This document shows, one piece after another, positions 1 to 10,303 of a stretch of DNA of 64,000 nucleotides. Below the pieces are notes generated by a model, which was not told where the DNA came from, did no database searches, and worked only from the letters and a program-made list of their open reading frames with translations. A program made the position numbers and the translations under genes. The stretch comes from Thiohalophilus thiocyanatoxydans (GTDB taxonomy: Bacteria > Pseudomonadota > Gammaproteobacteria > UBA6429 > Thiohalophilaceae): positions 62,001 to 126,000 of the forward strand of contig NZ_SOQX01000007.1 of NCBI RefSeq assembly GCF_004366735.1. Reading direction: 5' to 3'. Every line of letters begins with the position of its first letter. The first letter of the stretch is position 1.

Positions 1-1353
1 CGAACCTGTTTTCGGATCACCGAGGCCCAGCTGGCCATGGCCCAGGGCAAGGTGCGTTGTGGCAAGTGCAAGACCGTGTTCAACGCCAGGCAGCATTTGC
101 AATCCCCGTCGGGCCCGCCGCCATCGCCGGTTGCCGATCCCGCGCCGTCGGCCAAAACCCCGGACAAAACGGCCCCGCCTGCGGACGATACCGATCGTAT
201 TGATCCCGCCACCCCTGACTCGGAACCGGTCTCTGAAACGCAAGCCCCAACCGGATCTGACGCCGCCGCTGAACCCGCACAGGAATCCGAACCGGACGCC
301 GAATCCGGGCCGAAACGGGAGGCGCAACCCGACCAGAGCGAACCGGCCGCAGCGCACGAGCCGGAACCGGAACCGAGCGATCCGCAAAGTTCGTCGGCAC
401 CGGACAACGATGTCACTGCGGAGGTGTTCTCTCAACAAGCCCTGGATGACATCCTGGCCGAAATGGACCAGCAGCTCGCCTCGGGGGGGATCGACTCGTC
501 GGGCCCCGAGCTGTCCGACCCGCTGGCCATCCCGGACAAGCCGGCGTCCCCAACGGAGACGCCCCGGGATGAGCTGGACGAAGCACTCGACACGCTGTTT
601 GACGACCGGCACAGCAATAACCCCGTCGAGGAGCCCCTTCCCGGGATCGATAGCGACGATGACGCGCCCCCTGAAGCAATACGTGATACCGCTGACCGGG
701 AGAGCGACGAAACCGATGTGCCGGATGAGCCGCAAAGCGAGGCCCCCGGCCCACAACGCGATGCGGTCGATGCCGCGGATGAAGCGCCGGATGCCTCCAC
801 GACATCGGCCGACGTTGATGAGGCGGTCCCCCTGCGCCTGCGTGACTCCCTGGCGATACAACCGCCCAAACGGCGCAGCTGGCTGGAGACGTTCGGCGGC
901 GGCCTGCTGATTCTGCTATTGCTTGTCGTGCTGGCCGGCCAATTGCTTTTGTTTCGCCCGCTGGATGTTTACCGGCTGTTGCCCCAGAGCAAACCCTATC
1001 TCGAACAACTCTGTCAGCAACTGCCCTGCCGGTTCGAGACATACCGGGACCCGGAGCAGATACGTCTACTCAACCGGGACGTGCGCACCCACCCCGAGCA
1101 AGCGGATGCCCTGTTGATCACCGCCGCCCTGGTCAATAAAGCCGATTACCAACAGGCCTATCCCGATCTGCGCGTCACCCTGTTCGATCTGTCCGGTAAC
1201 CGATCGGCCCAGCGTCGCTTTACCCCGACCGATTACCTGGGCGAGCGCTACTCCCCGTTTATGCTGATGGAACCGGGCACCCCGCTGCATATCACGCTCG
1301 AGGTCGTCGACCCGGGAAGCGAGGCGGTCAATTTCGAATTCGACGTTCAGTAA
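1..1353 (+). CDS. DUF3426 / zinc-ribbon membrane protein (5' truncated)
   Basis: The frame is open from the first base, so the start lies outside the window; the visible N-terminus carries the end of an MJ0042-type zinc finger (CGKC at codons 20-23). It is followed by a long acidic, Pro/Glu/Asp-rich low-complexity linker, a single transmembrane helix near 895-950 (GGLLILLLLVVLAGQLLLF) and a C-terminal domain typical of DUF3426. The family is known as inner-membrane proteins of unknown function, often next to prmA and dusB, which fits the dusB gene downstream. The role is not known. The missing part should contain the first CxxC of the finger. Confidence 0.85.
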   Translation, partial: RTCFRITEAQLAMAQGKVRCGKCKTVFNARQHLQSPSGPPPSPVADPAPSAKTPDKTAPPADDTDRIDPATPDSEPVSETQAPTGSDAAAEPAQESEPDAESGPKREAQPDQSEPAAAHEPEPEPSDPQSSSAPDNDVTAEVFSQQALDDILAEMDQQLASGGIDSSGPELSDPLAIPDKPASPTETPRDELDEALDTLFDDRHSNNPVEEPLPGIDSDDDAPPEAIRDTADRESDETDVPDEPQSEAPGPQRDAVDAADEAPDASTTSADVDEAVPLRLRDSLAIQPPKRRSWLETFGGGLLILLLLVVLAGQLLLFRPLDVYRLLPQSKPYLEQLCQQLPCRFETYRDPEQIRLLNRDVRTHPEQADALLITAALVNKADYQQAYPDLRVTLFDLSGNRSAQRRFTPTDYLGERYSPFMLMEPGTPLHITLEVVDPGSEAVNFEFDVQ

Positions 1354-1513
1354 TGTAAAAAATCAACGCCGCCGAAAAGCCCGGTGCGGTAGATCAGGAT
1401 GCAACAAATGGCAAGGGTTCACGCCCGGTTTTCGCGCTTTATCCTGTCTGCCCGAACGGGTATGATAATTCGCCTCGTGCAACGGTGCGCGAGGTCAGCC
1501 AGACGATATCAAC

Positions 1514-2500
1514 ATGCAAATCGGCCCCTACCAGCTTAATAATCCACTGATCCTCGCGCCCATGGCGGGCGTGACCGATCTGCCGTTTCGCCAGTTGTGT
1601 AAACAACTGGGAGCGGGCATGGCGGTCTCGGAGATGGTCTCCTCCAACTCCCTGTTGTGGGGCAGCGAGAAGACCCGGCGACGCGCCAGCCATGAGGGCG
1701 AGATCGAGCCCCGTTCGGTACAGATCGCCGGCGCCGATCCGCAAATGATGGCCGACGCCGCGCGTCACAACGCCGACCAGGGTGCCCAGATCATCGACAT
1801 CAATATGGGTTGCCCGGCCAAGAAGGTGTGTAACGTCATGGCCGGCTCGGCCCTGCTGCAGGATGAGGCACTGGTCGAGCGCATTGTCAAAGCGGTGGTC
1901 GATGCGGTGGATGTCCCCGTGACCCTGAAGATCCGCACCGGCTGGGACAGCGAGCACAAAAATGCCCCGTTGATCGCCCGGATCGCCGAAAACGCCGGCA
2001 TCCAGGCACTGGCCATTCACGGCCGCACCCGGGCCGATCAATACAACGGCGAGGCCGAGTACGACACCATTGCCGAGGTCAAATCGCGAATTGGTATCCC
2101 GGTCATCGCCAACGGTGACATCAGCACCCCGCAAAAAGCGGAATTCGTGCTGCGCCATACCGGCGCCGACGCGGTGATGATCGGCCGCGCGGCCCAGGGG
2201 CGTCCCTGGATCTTCGGCGAAATCGATCACTATTTACAAACCGGCGAATTGCTGCCGGAACCGTCCGCGGAGACCATCCGCGACATCCTGGTCGGCCATT
2301 TGAAAAACCTGTATGCCTTTTACGGGGAAGATACCGGCGTGCGTGTGGCCCGCAAACATATCAGCTGGTACAGCAAGGGACAGTCTCATGGTGCCGCCTT
2401 TCGCCAGGCTGTCAACCGCGTCGACAACGTAGAACAACAACTGGATATGATTTTTGAATTTTTTGAACGCTTGATAAATAGGGAGGAACTTGCCGCATGA
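1514..2500 (+). CDS. dusB: tRNA-dihydrouridine synthase B
   Basis: Flavin enzyme that reduces uridine to dihydrouridine in the tRNA D-loop. The 328-aa length is normal. The N-terminal TIM barrel opens with LAPMAGVTDLPFR, and the catalytic-cysteine motif NMGCPAKKVCN sits near residue 100. Later barrel strands carry IHGRTR and VIANGDI. The stop overlaps the fis start by 4 nt (ATGA), the conserved dusB-fis operon of gammaproteobacteria; in Escherichia coli this operon is under strong growth-phase control. Confidence 0.97.
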   Translation: MQIGPYQLNNPLILAPMAGVTDLPFRQLCKQLGAGMAVSEMVSSNSLLWGSEKTRRRASHEGEIEPRSVQIAGADPQMMADAARHNADQGAQIIDINMGCPAKKVCNVMAGSALLQDEALVERIVKAVVDAVDVPVTLKIRTGWDSEHKNAPLIARIAENAGIQALAIHGRTRADQYNGEAEYDTIAEVKSRIGIPVIANGDISTPQKAEFVLRHTGADAVMIGRAAQGRPWIFGEIDHYLQTGELLPEPSAETIRDILVGHLKNLYAFYGEDTGVRVARKHISWYSKGQSHGAAFRQAVNRVDNVEQQLDMIFEFFERLINREELAA

Positions 2501-2793
2501 ATGAAGCAGTGCTAATGGAAAACGCTGTGCTGACCAATAACGACGACATAACCGACTCGGCCCAGAAACCGCTGCGAAACTGTGTTGAGGATGCCATGGA
2601 AAACTATTTCCACCAATTGGAAGGCCATCCGACCAACGATCTGTATAAAATGGTGCTCGCCGAACTGGAAGAGCCGCTGTTCCGCGCCGTGCTCAAACAT
2701 ACGGGCGGCAATCAGAGCAAAGCCTCCGAGATGCTGGGCATCAACCGGGGTACCCTGCGCAAGAAACTCAAGCAGTACGGATTACACGAATAA
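2497..2793 (+). CDS. fis: DNA-binding protein Fis
   Basis: Nucleoid protein that bends DNA and controls rRNA, growth-phase and recombination functions. The 98 residues match the usual size. The C-terminal helix-turn-helix is clear (KASEMLGINRGTLRKKLKQY), and the ALKHTGGNQSKA stretch before it is the hallmark of the family. The start codon overlaps the dusB stop, so the two are translationally coupled. No U-rich terminator follows directly, but a large inverted repeat lies at 2840-2925. Confidence 0.96.
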   Translation: MNEAVLMENAVLTNNDDITDSAQKPLRNCVEDAMENYFHQLEGHPTNDLYKMVLAELEEPLFRAVLKHTGGNQSKASEMLGINRGTLRKKLKQYGLHE

Positions 2794-2839
2794 GCAGCAA
2801 CAACGGCTGAGCGTTCATTGATCAACCAACCGGGCAGGA

Positions 2840-2925
2840 GAACCACCGAAAACATCGAATTCACTGAAATAATGTGCAGCTCGCCCAGCTGATCACTTTA
2901 TCGATGTTTTCAGTGGCTCGGTGGT
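2840..2925. repeat. Imperfect inverted repeat between fis and purH
   Basis: The arms share the 11-mer GAAAACATCGA and its complement TCGATGTTTTC, and the outer parts read ACCACCGA and TCGGTGGT. The right arm has an extra 7-nt bulge. There is no U-run, so a factor-independent terminator is not obvious. It could be a 3' stabilising hairpin for dusB-fis mRNA. Confidence 0.5.
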
Positions 2926-2997
2926 CAAACACATGGCCCGATAACAACGTGTCATGTTAAACACTCTGCCAGGTCTTTAAACATGCAAACACAATCC

Positions 2998-3020
2998 CGG
3001 CCACGGCAATCCCGTGGCCG
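2998..3020 (+). promoter_or_regulatory. Perfect 9-bp stem hairpin in the purH leader
   Basis: Arms CGGCCACGG and CCGTGGCCG are separated by a 5-nt loop and end 25 nt before the purH start codon. No poly-U follows. It may influence translation initiation or mRNA stability of purH; no known purine riboswitch motif is seen. Confidence 0.4.
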
Positions 3021-3045
3021 AATTGTTGGTGGGAAACACACAACC

Positions 3046-4605
<1,560 letters not shown>

Positions 4606-4650
4606 GCGGACTGGCCGCAACACACGATTAGCCACGCAACGGGAGCAGCC

Positions 4651-5958
4651 ATGAAAATTCTGGTCATCGGCGGCGGCGGCCGGGAACACGCCCTGGCCTG
4701 GAAAGCCGCCCAGTCCGAACGGGTCGAAACTGTCTATGTCGCGCCCGGCAACGCGGGCACCGCCCGGGAACCCGGCCTGCAAAACGTGGCCATTGGCGCC
4801 GAGGACATTCGGGCCCTGCTCGACTTTGCCCGCGCCGAGACGATCGATCTGACCCTGGTGGGGCCCGAGGCCCCGCTGGTGGCCGGCGTGGTGGATGAAT
4901 TTACCGCCGCCGGTCTGCGCTGTTTCGGCCCCACTCGCGCCGCCGCGCAACTGGAAGGCTCCAAGGCCTTCAGCAAGGACTTTCTGGCGCGCCATCACAT
5001 CCCCACTGCCGCCTATGACAACTTCACCGATGTGGACGAGGCCATCGCCTATGTGCGCCAGCAGGGCGCGCCCATCGTGATCAAGGCCGATGGCCTGGCC
5101 GCCGGCAAGGGCGTGATTCTGGCCCAGACCGAGGACGAGGCGATCGCCGCAATACGCGACATGCTGGCCGGTAACGCCTTCGGCGACGCCGGCCATCGGG
5201 TGGTCATCGAGGAGTTTCTGCAGGGCGAGGAGGCGAGTTTCATCGTCATGGCCGACGGCTTGCACGCTCTGCCGATGGCCAGCTCACAGGACCACAAGGC
5301 CCGTGATGATGGCGATCGCGGCCCCAACACCGGCGGCATGGGGGCCTACTCACCCGCGCCGGTGGTCACCCCCGAGATTCACGACCGGGTCATGCGCGAG
5401 GTGATCGAACCCACCATCCGGGGGATGGCCGCCGAAGGCCATCCCTATACCGGCTTTCTTTATGCGGGGCTGATGATCGGTCCCGACGGCGCGCCCAGGG
5501 TACTGGAGTTCAACTGCCGTTTCGGCGATCCCGAAACCCAGCCGATCCTGATGCGCCTGCGTTCGGATCTGGTCGAGCTGTGCGATGCAGCCCTGGACCG
5601 GCGACTGGACACCATCCACATCGACTGGGATCCGCGCGCCGCGGTCGGCGTGGTCCTGGCGGCGGGCGGCTACCCGGACCGCTATCGCAAGGGCGACGTC
5701 ATCCAGGGCCTCCCGGAAGACACCCCCGAGAGCAAGGTATTCCATGCCGGCACCGCCGAACAGGACGGGCAGATCGTCACCAGCGGCGGACGCGTGTTGT
5801 GTGCCGTGGGCCTGGGCGAGACGGTCACCACCGCCCAGCAGCGGGCCTATGCCGTGACCCGGCAGATCCGGTGGGACGGCGTCTATTACCGCTCCGACAT
5901 CGGATATCGCGCCATCGCCCGCGAACAGGCGGGTAACTGGCACGAACCCCGGCAATAG
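4651..5958 (+). CDS. purD: Phosphoribosylamine-glycine ligase
   Basis: ATP-grasp ligase that joins glycine to phosphoribosylamine in purine synthesis. The N-terminus reads [17 protein letters not shown], the mid part has [11 protein letters not shown] (ATP-grasp lysine loop), and [12 protein letters not shown] gives the metal-binding residues. The 435-aa length is standard. It follows purH with a Shine-Dalgarno (GGGAGC) just before the ATG. No fusion to other pur domains is seen. Confidence 0.97.
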   Translation: MKILVIGGGGREHALAWKAAQSERVETVYVAPGNAGTAREPGLQNVAIGAEDIRALLDFARAETIDLTLVGPEAPLVAGVVDEFTAAGLRCFGPTRAAAQLEGSKAFSKDFLARHHIPTAAYDNFTDVDEAIAYVRQQGAPIVIKADGLAAGKGVILAQTEDEAIAAIRDMLAGNAFGDAGHRVVIEEFLQGEEASFIVMADGLHALPMASSQDHKARDDGDRGPNTGGMGAYSPAPVVTPEIHDRVMREVIEPTIRGMAAEGHPYTGFLYAGLMIGPDGAPRVLEFNCRFGDPETQPILMRLRSDLVELCDAALDRRLDTIHIDWDPRAAVGVVLAAGGYPDRYRKGDVIQGLPEDTPESKVFHAGTAEQDGQIVTSGGRVLCAVGLGETVTTAQQRAYAVTRQIRWDGVYYRSDIGYRAIAREQAGNWHEPRQ

Positions 5959-6102
5959 CCGCCCATCATCAATAATTTCAGGCATGGCGAGACTTCCGCC
6001 ACGCATTCTATTAGAATAGGCGGCTCGCTCGCGGCCCGGCCGCCGCTGGACACCGAATTCCAAAACAAGATTTAAAACACGTTTGACCAAAGGGAGATCC
6101 CC

Positions 6103-6990
6103 ATGTCTGCAAAACATCCCATTATCGCGGTCACCGGTTCCTCAGGGGCCGGGACCACCACGGTAAAGAACGCCTTTGAACATATCTTCTTCCGCGAGCA
6201 GATCAATCCGCTGGTGATCGAGGGCGACAGCTACCATCGCTATGACCGCGCTGCCATGAAAGAGGCCATTGCCGATTTCGCCAAACAGGGCAAACAGCTC
6301 AGCCATTTCGGCCCGGAAGCCAACCACTTCGATCTGCTGGAAGAAACCTTCAAGAACTATGGCAATAGCGGCACCTGCAAACGCCGTTATTATCTGCACA
6401 GCGATGAAGAAGCCGCCGAGCATAACGGCCGTCTCGGTACCGATCTCACCCCCGGACAGTTCACTCCCTGGGAAGAGATCAAGGACAAGACCGACCTGCT
6501 GTTTTACGAAGGTCTGCACGGTGGTGTCGCGGACGGCGATGTTGATGTCTCCAAACATGTCGACCTGCTGGTCGGTGTGGTACCGATTGTGAACCTGGAA
6601 TGGATCCAGAAAATCCACCGCGACAACGAACAGCGCGGCTATTCCGCCGAAGCCATTGTCGATACCATCCTGCGGCGCATGGAAGACTACGTGAATTACA
6701 TCACCCCGCAGTTCTCCCGCACCCATGTCAATTTTCAGCGGGTACCGACGGTCGATACGTCCAATCCCTTTATCGCCCGGGATATCCCGACACCCGACGA
6801 AAGTTTCATTGTCATCCGTTTCAGCGATCCCACCGGCATTGATTTCCCCTATCTGCTGAACATGATCCCCGACTCCTTCATGTCACGGCGCAACACCCTC
6901 GTGGTGCCGGGTGGCAAGATGGGGTTCGCCATGGAACTGATCCTCAACCCGCTGATTCATGAGATGATCGAGAAAAAGAAAAACGCCTGA
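6103..6990 (+). CDS. prkB: Phosphoribulokinase (Calvin cycle)
   Basis: Phosphorylates ribulose 5-phosphate to ribulose 1,5-bisphosphate, a step specific to the Calvin-Benson-Bassham cycle, so it marks CO2 fixation in this organism. The Walker A loop is GSSGAGTTT at residues 12-20, followed by IEGDSYHRYDR and FYEGLHGG (Walker B region). The 295-aa length is that of the proteobacterial octameric form. A good ribosome site (AGGGAG) precedes the ATG. It stands apart from RuBisCO genes in this window and is closed by a strong terminator. Confidence 0.96.
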   Translation: MSAKHPIIAVTGSSGAGTTTVKNAFEHIFFREQINPLVIEGDSYHRYDRAAMKEAIADFAKQGKQLSHFGPEANHFDLLEETFKNYGNSGTCKRRYYLHSDEEAAEHNGRLGTDLTPGQFTPWEEIKDKTDLLFYEGLHGGVADGDVDVSKHVDLLVGVVPIVNLEWIQKIHRDNEQRGYSAEAIVDTILRRMEDYVNYITPQFSRTHVNFQRVPTVDTSNPFIARDIPTPDESFIVIRFSDPTGIDFPYLLNMIPDSFMSRRNTLVVPGGKMGFAMELILNPLIHEMIEKKKNA

Positions 6991-7012
6991 GCGCAAGCCC
7001 GTGACAGGTAAT

Positions 7013-7043
7013 CCAAAAAACCGGGCCTCTGCCCGGTTTTTTT
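7013..7043 (+). terminator. Rho-independent terminator after phosphoribulokinase
   Basis: A-run, then CCGGGC and GCCCGG arms around a short loop, then seven Ts. The A-run on the other side makes it potentially bidirectional. It lies 23 nt after the prkB stop. Confidence 0.9.
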
Positions 7044-7271
7044 ATGCCAGGCAGACAACGGACACCATCACCGGTGTGGAACAATCGAGGCACACCACCC
7101 GAGCAGTGCATAACCGAGCCGCTTCAAGCTGCGTCCCGATCTTCCGGGTCAGTTTATTCATCCCCTTTCAAACCACGGCTCACCGGGATGGATTTTAGCG
7201 CTTCATATCGATAACAGGCCCGGTTACGTGCTAGCATGATTGGCCCTGACAGCATGCATATGGTCTGAACT

Positions 7272-8378
7272 ATGACACAATTTAAACTGGGGCATGCCGC
7301 TGATAACGACTGGCAGCAGGCCGCCGAACAGGTAATCGAACAGCTCGGCTCCTGCGACGGGTGTAATCTCGCCTTTCTCTATGTCACCGATGATTTCAAC
7401 AATGAGCTGAGCAAACTCCTGCGCCTGCTCAAAGAGCGGACCGCCATTCCCCACTGGGTCGGCACCGTCGGCAGCGGGATCTGCTGTACCAACACCGAAT
7501 ACTATGATCGTCCGGCACTGGCGGTACTGGCCTGCCAGTTCCCCGAAGAGAGTTTCAGCGTCTTCGATCTGTCCCGGGAAGAACAAAACACAATCACCCG
7601 GACCGATGACTACGACTTCTCATTGCGCCCTGCCGTGGTACACGGTGATCCGCGTAACGGCCACCTCCCGCAACTGATTGATGAACTGCCCGAGAAGCTG
7701 GGTAATGGCTATTTAATCGGCGGTCTGACCTCCTCCGAACAGCACTACTTTCAGGTTGCCGACGATCTTACCGAAGGTTCCCTCTCGGGCGTCGTGTTCA
7801 AGGACATCCCCATGGTCACCGGCCTGAGTCAGGGCTGCACCCCGATCACCGAACCCCGAAAGCTGACCAGCTGCGATCACCATATGGCCATCACCATCGA
7901 CAACCGCCCCGCCCTGGACGTCTTCAAGGAAGACATCGGGGAGGTTCTGGCACGGGACATTGATCGTGCCGCCGGCTACATCTTCGCCGCCTTTCCCGTG
8001 CGCGGTAGCGACACCGGCGATTACCTGGTACGCAACGTGATCGGTTTTGATCCCGAAAACAATCTGCTGGCCATCGGAGAACACATGAGTCCGGATACGC
8101 CGATCATGTTCTGTCGCCGCGACGGCAAATCCGCCGTCGAGGACATGCAACGCATGCTGGCCGACGTCAAAAAACGCCTCGGCGACGCCAAACCCAAAGG
8201 CGGCCTCTATATGACCTGCCTGGGCCGCGGCCGACACCTTTTCGGTGAGAACTCTGAAGAAATGAAAATGATCAGCGAAGCGCTCGGCGACATCCCGCTG
8301 GTCGGCTTCTACGCCAACGGCGAAATCGCCGGCCAGCGCCTCTACGGCTACACCGGCGTTTTAACTTTATTTTTATAA
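7272..8378 (+). CDS. FIST domain signal-transduction protein
   Basis: 368 aa with an N-terminal FIST_N region (LAFLYVTDDFNNELSKLL, WVGTVGSGICC, then ALAVLACQFPEE) and a C-terminal FIST_C region ending LVGFYANGEIAGQRLYGYTGVLTLFL, which is diagnostic. FIST proteins are thought to be sensory input modules that bind small ligands, perhaps amino acids. There is no attached output domain, so its partner is unknown. A long palindromic element begins 7 nt after the stop. Confidence 0.85.
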   Translation: MTQFKLGHAADNDWQQAAEQVIEQLGSCDGCNLAFLYVTDDFNNELSKLLRLLKERTAIPHWVGTVGSGICCTNTEYYDRPALAVLACQFPEESFSVFDLSREEQNTITRTDDYDFSLRPAVVHGDPRNGHLPQLIDELPEKLGNGYLIGGLTSSEQHYFQVADDLTEGSLSGVVFKDIPMVTGLSQGCTPITEPRKLTSCDHHMAITIDNRPALDVFKEDIGEVLARDIDRAAGYIFAAFPVRGSDTGDYLVRNVIGFDPENNLLAIGEHMSPDTPIMFCRRDGKSAVEDMQRMLADVKKRLGDAKPKGGLYMTCLGRGRHLFGENSEEMKMISEALGDIPLVGFYANGEIAGQRLYGYTGVLTLFL

Positions 8379-8384
8379 TTTTAT

Positions 8385-8560
8385 CAACGCAAAGAACGCA
8401 AAGCCGCAAAGGACGCAGAGTTAAAATTTTTTTCATAATAAACTAAAAATGTGAGCAAACAACCGGATCGCTTGCGTTGATTGTTGCCGACTTATCCGGA
8501 AAAAGTAATAATTATTTATATTTTCCTTTGCGTCCTTTGCGGCTTTGCGTCCTTTGCGTT
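8385..8560. repeat. Long inverted-repeat element with CGCAAAG-type arms
   Basis: The left arm (8385-8420) is built from CGCAAAGA/CGCAAAGG units and the right arm (8526-8560) is its complement (CTTTGCGTCC units). Between them is about 105 nt of AT-rich sequence. There is no transposase frame. The design matches the element at 10130-10269, so the two look like members of one mobile or miniature palindromic family. Confidence 0.75.
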
Positions 8561-8593
8561 ATTTTTTATCTCTCTAACAAACAGGTCCATAGC

Positions 8594-9637
8594 ATGGAAT
8601 ATCGCAAGCTGGGTAATACCGATATCGACGTCAGTGTCATCTGCCTGGGCACGATGACCTGGGGCGAGCAGAACACGCCTGCCGAGGCGTTCGAGCAGAT
8701 CGAGTACGCGCTGGAGCAGGGGGTGAACTTTATCGACACCGCCGAGTTGTATTCGATTCCGCCGCAGGCGAAGACCTACGGGCGCACCGAGGAGATCATC
8801 GGCGAATGGTTGCAGAAAAGCGGCCGGCGTAACGAGATCGTCCTGGCCAGTAAGATCGCCGGGCCCGGCGAGAGCTGGATCCCGCACATTCGCGGCGGCA
8901 AGACCCGCTATAACCGCGAGTATATCCGCCAGGCGGTGGACGCCAGTCTCCAGCGGCTGCGGACCGATTACCTGGATCTCTATCAGTTGCACTGGCCCGA
9001 GCGTCAGACCAACTTCTTTGGTCAGCTCGGCTATCAGCACCAGTTCGATGAAGACTTTACGCCGTTACTGGAAACCCTCGAGGCCCTGGAAGAGCAGCGC
9101 CAGGCGGGCAAGATTCGCCATGTGGGTCTGTCCAATGAAACCCCCTGGGGTGTCATGCGCTTCCTGCAACTGGCCGAAGCGCATGATCTGCCGCGCCTCG
9201 TTTCGGTCCAGAACCCCTACAGCCTGCTGAACCGAAGTTATGAGGTGGGCCTGGCGGAAATTTCCTGTCGCGAACAGTGCGGCCTGCTGGCCTATTCACC
9301 GCTGGGCTTCGGGGTGCTCTCAGGAAAATACCTCGGCGGCGAGAAGCCGGCCGGCGCGCGTCTGACCCGCTATCCGGATTACACCCGCTACAGCAATCCG
9401 CAGGCGATCGCCGCCACCGAACAATACGTGGCACTGGCCCGCAAGCACAATCTGGATCCGGCACAAATGGCCCTCGCTTATATTAACAGCCGACCGTTTC
9501 TGACCAGCAATATTGTCGGCGCCACAAGCATGGCCCAGCTGCAAAGCAATATCGCCAGTATCGATCTGCAACTGTCCGATGAAGTGCTCGCCGGAATCGA
9601 GGCGATCCACCAGCAACACCCCAATCCGAGTCCCTGA
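8594..9637 (+). CDS. Aldo/keto reductase, Tas-like
   Basis: NADPH-dependent oxidoreductase. I placed the start at ATG 8594 (MEYRKLGNTDIDVSVICLGT), giving 347 aa, about the length of E. coli Tas; the open frame upstream runs through the inverted repeat and is not coding. Visible catalytic tetrad: Asp and Tyr in FIDTAELYS, Lys in ASKIAG, His in DLYQLHWPER. The NADPH-binding region near the C-terminus reads SNIVGATSMAQL. The substrate is unknown. Confidence 0.9.
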   Translation: MEYRKLGNTDIDVSVICLGTMTWGEQNTPAEAFEQIEYALEQGVNFIDTAELYSIPPQAKTYGRTEEIIGEWLQKSGRRNEIVLASKIAGPGESWIPHIRGGKTRYNREYIRQAVDASLQRLRTDYLDLYQLHWPERQTNFFGQLGYQHQFDEDFTPLLETLEALEEQRQAGKIRHVGLSNETPWGVMRFLQLAEAHDLPRLVSVQNPYSLLNRSYEVGLAEISCREQCGLLAYSPLGFGVLSGKYLGGEKPAGARLTRYPDYTRYSNPQAIAATEQYVALARKHNLDPAQMALAYINSRPFLTSNIVGATSMAQLQSNIASIDLQLSDEVLAGIEAIHQQHPNPSP

Positions 9638-9645
9638 TCCAGGGG

Positions 9646-9692
9646 CTAGGTACTTAGTACTTAGTACTTAGTACTTAGTACTAAGTACCAAG
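9646..9692. repeat. Tandem ACTTAGT repeat
   Basis: Short head-to-tail copies of the heptamer TTAGTAC/ACTTAGT, ending in an inverted copy (ACTAAGTACC). The same motif recurs in intergenic DNA at 25021-25060, 42637-42660 and 43358-43400. Confidence 0.8.
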
Positions 9693-9717
9693 AGACTGGT
9701 TGATAAGGGAGATATGT

Positions 9718-10059
9718 ATGGCATGCCTGTTTTGTCAAATCGTCGAAGGGACCCAACCGGCCGACATTGTTTACACCGATGAAGACGTTATCGGCTTTCG
9801 CGACATCAATCCCCAGGCCCCGCAGCATGTGCTGTTCATCCCGCGGCGTCATGTCAGTACTATTAATGATTTCGGCAGCGAAGACGCCGCCCTGATCGGC
9901 AGATTGACACTGGCCGCACAGGACTATGCCCGGCAACAGGGCTTTGACGAAGAGGGTTACCGGGTGGTGATGAACTGCAACCACCTGGCCGGACAGACCG
10001 TCTACCACGTCCACCTGCACCTGCTCGCCGGCCGCCCCCTGCACTGGCCGCCGGGCTAA
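9718..10059 (+). CDS. HIT family (histidine triad) nucleotide hydrolase
   Basis: 113-aa protein of the HinT branch; such enzymes hydrolyse AMP conjugates such as adenosine phosphoramidates. It starts MACLFCQIVEG after a ribosome site AAGGGAG; Cys residues near the N-terminus are common in the branch. The histidine triad is YHVHLHLLAG near residue 100. The usual C-terminal Trp-rich tail is reduced to LHWPPG. The gene sits between two palindromic elements with the aldo/keto reductase. Confidence 0.93.
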   Translation: MACLFCQIVEGTQPADIVYTDEDVIGFRDINPQAPQHVLFIPRRHVSTINDFGSEDAALIGRLTLAAQDYARQQGFDEEGYRVVMNCNHLAGQTVYHVHLHLLAGRPLHWPPG

Positions 10060-10129
10060 AACAGGTATCAGGTGCTAGAGACTAGACTGTAGATACAGTT
10101 CCCGCTTCATAGCCTGTTTATGTGTAAAA

Positions 10130-10269
10130 AACGCAGAGTTCGCGGAGGCGCAGAGGCGCGGAGAAAAAATATTTGGAAATTACCTCTTTCAGATGTAATA
10201 CAATTAAAAACGCCTTATGTCTTAATTATGTATTACTCTGCGTCTCTGCGCCTCCGCGAACTCCGCGTT
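10130..10269. repeat. Long inverted-repeat element with CGCAGAG/CGCGGAG arms
   Basis: Left arm 10130-10163 and right arm 10236-10269 are complementary (left ACGCAGAGTTCGCGGAGGCG, right CGCCTCCGCGAACTCCGCGT) around about 70 nt of AT-rich DNA. Arms and architecture resemble the element at 8385-8560. No coding capacity is seen. Confidence 0.75.
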
Positions 10270-10303
10270 AATTCCCAGAGGAAACAAACAAAGGGGTGTG
10301 GCT

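Noticed and set aside
8385-10269. Insertion sequence with terminal inverted repeats around the reductase and HIT genes
   Set aside because: No transposase; each palindrome is a self-contained element with both arms close together.
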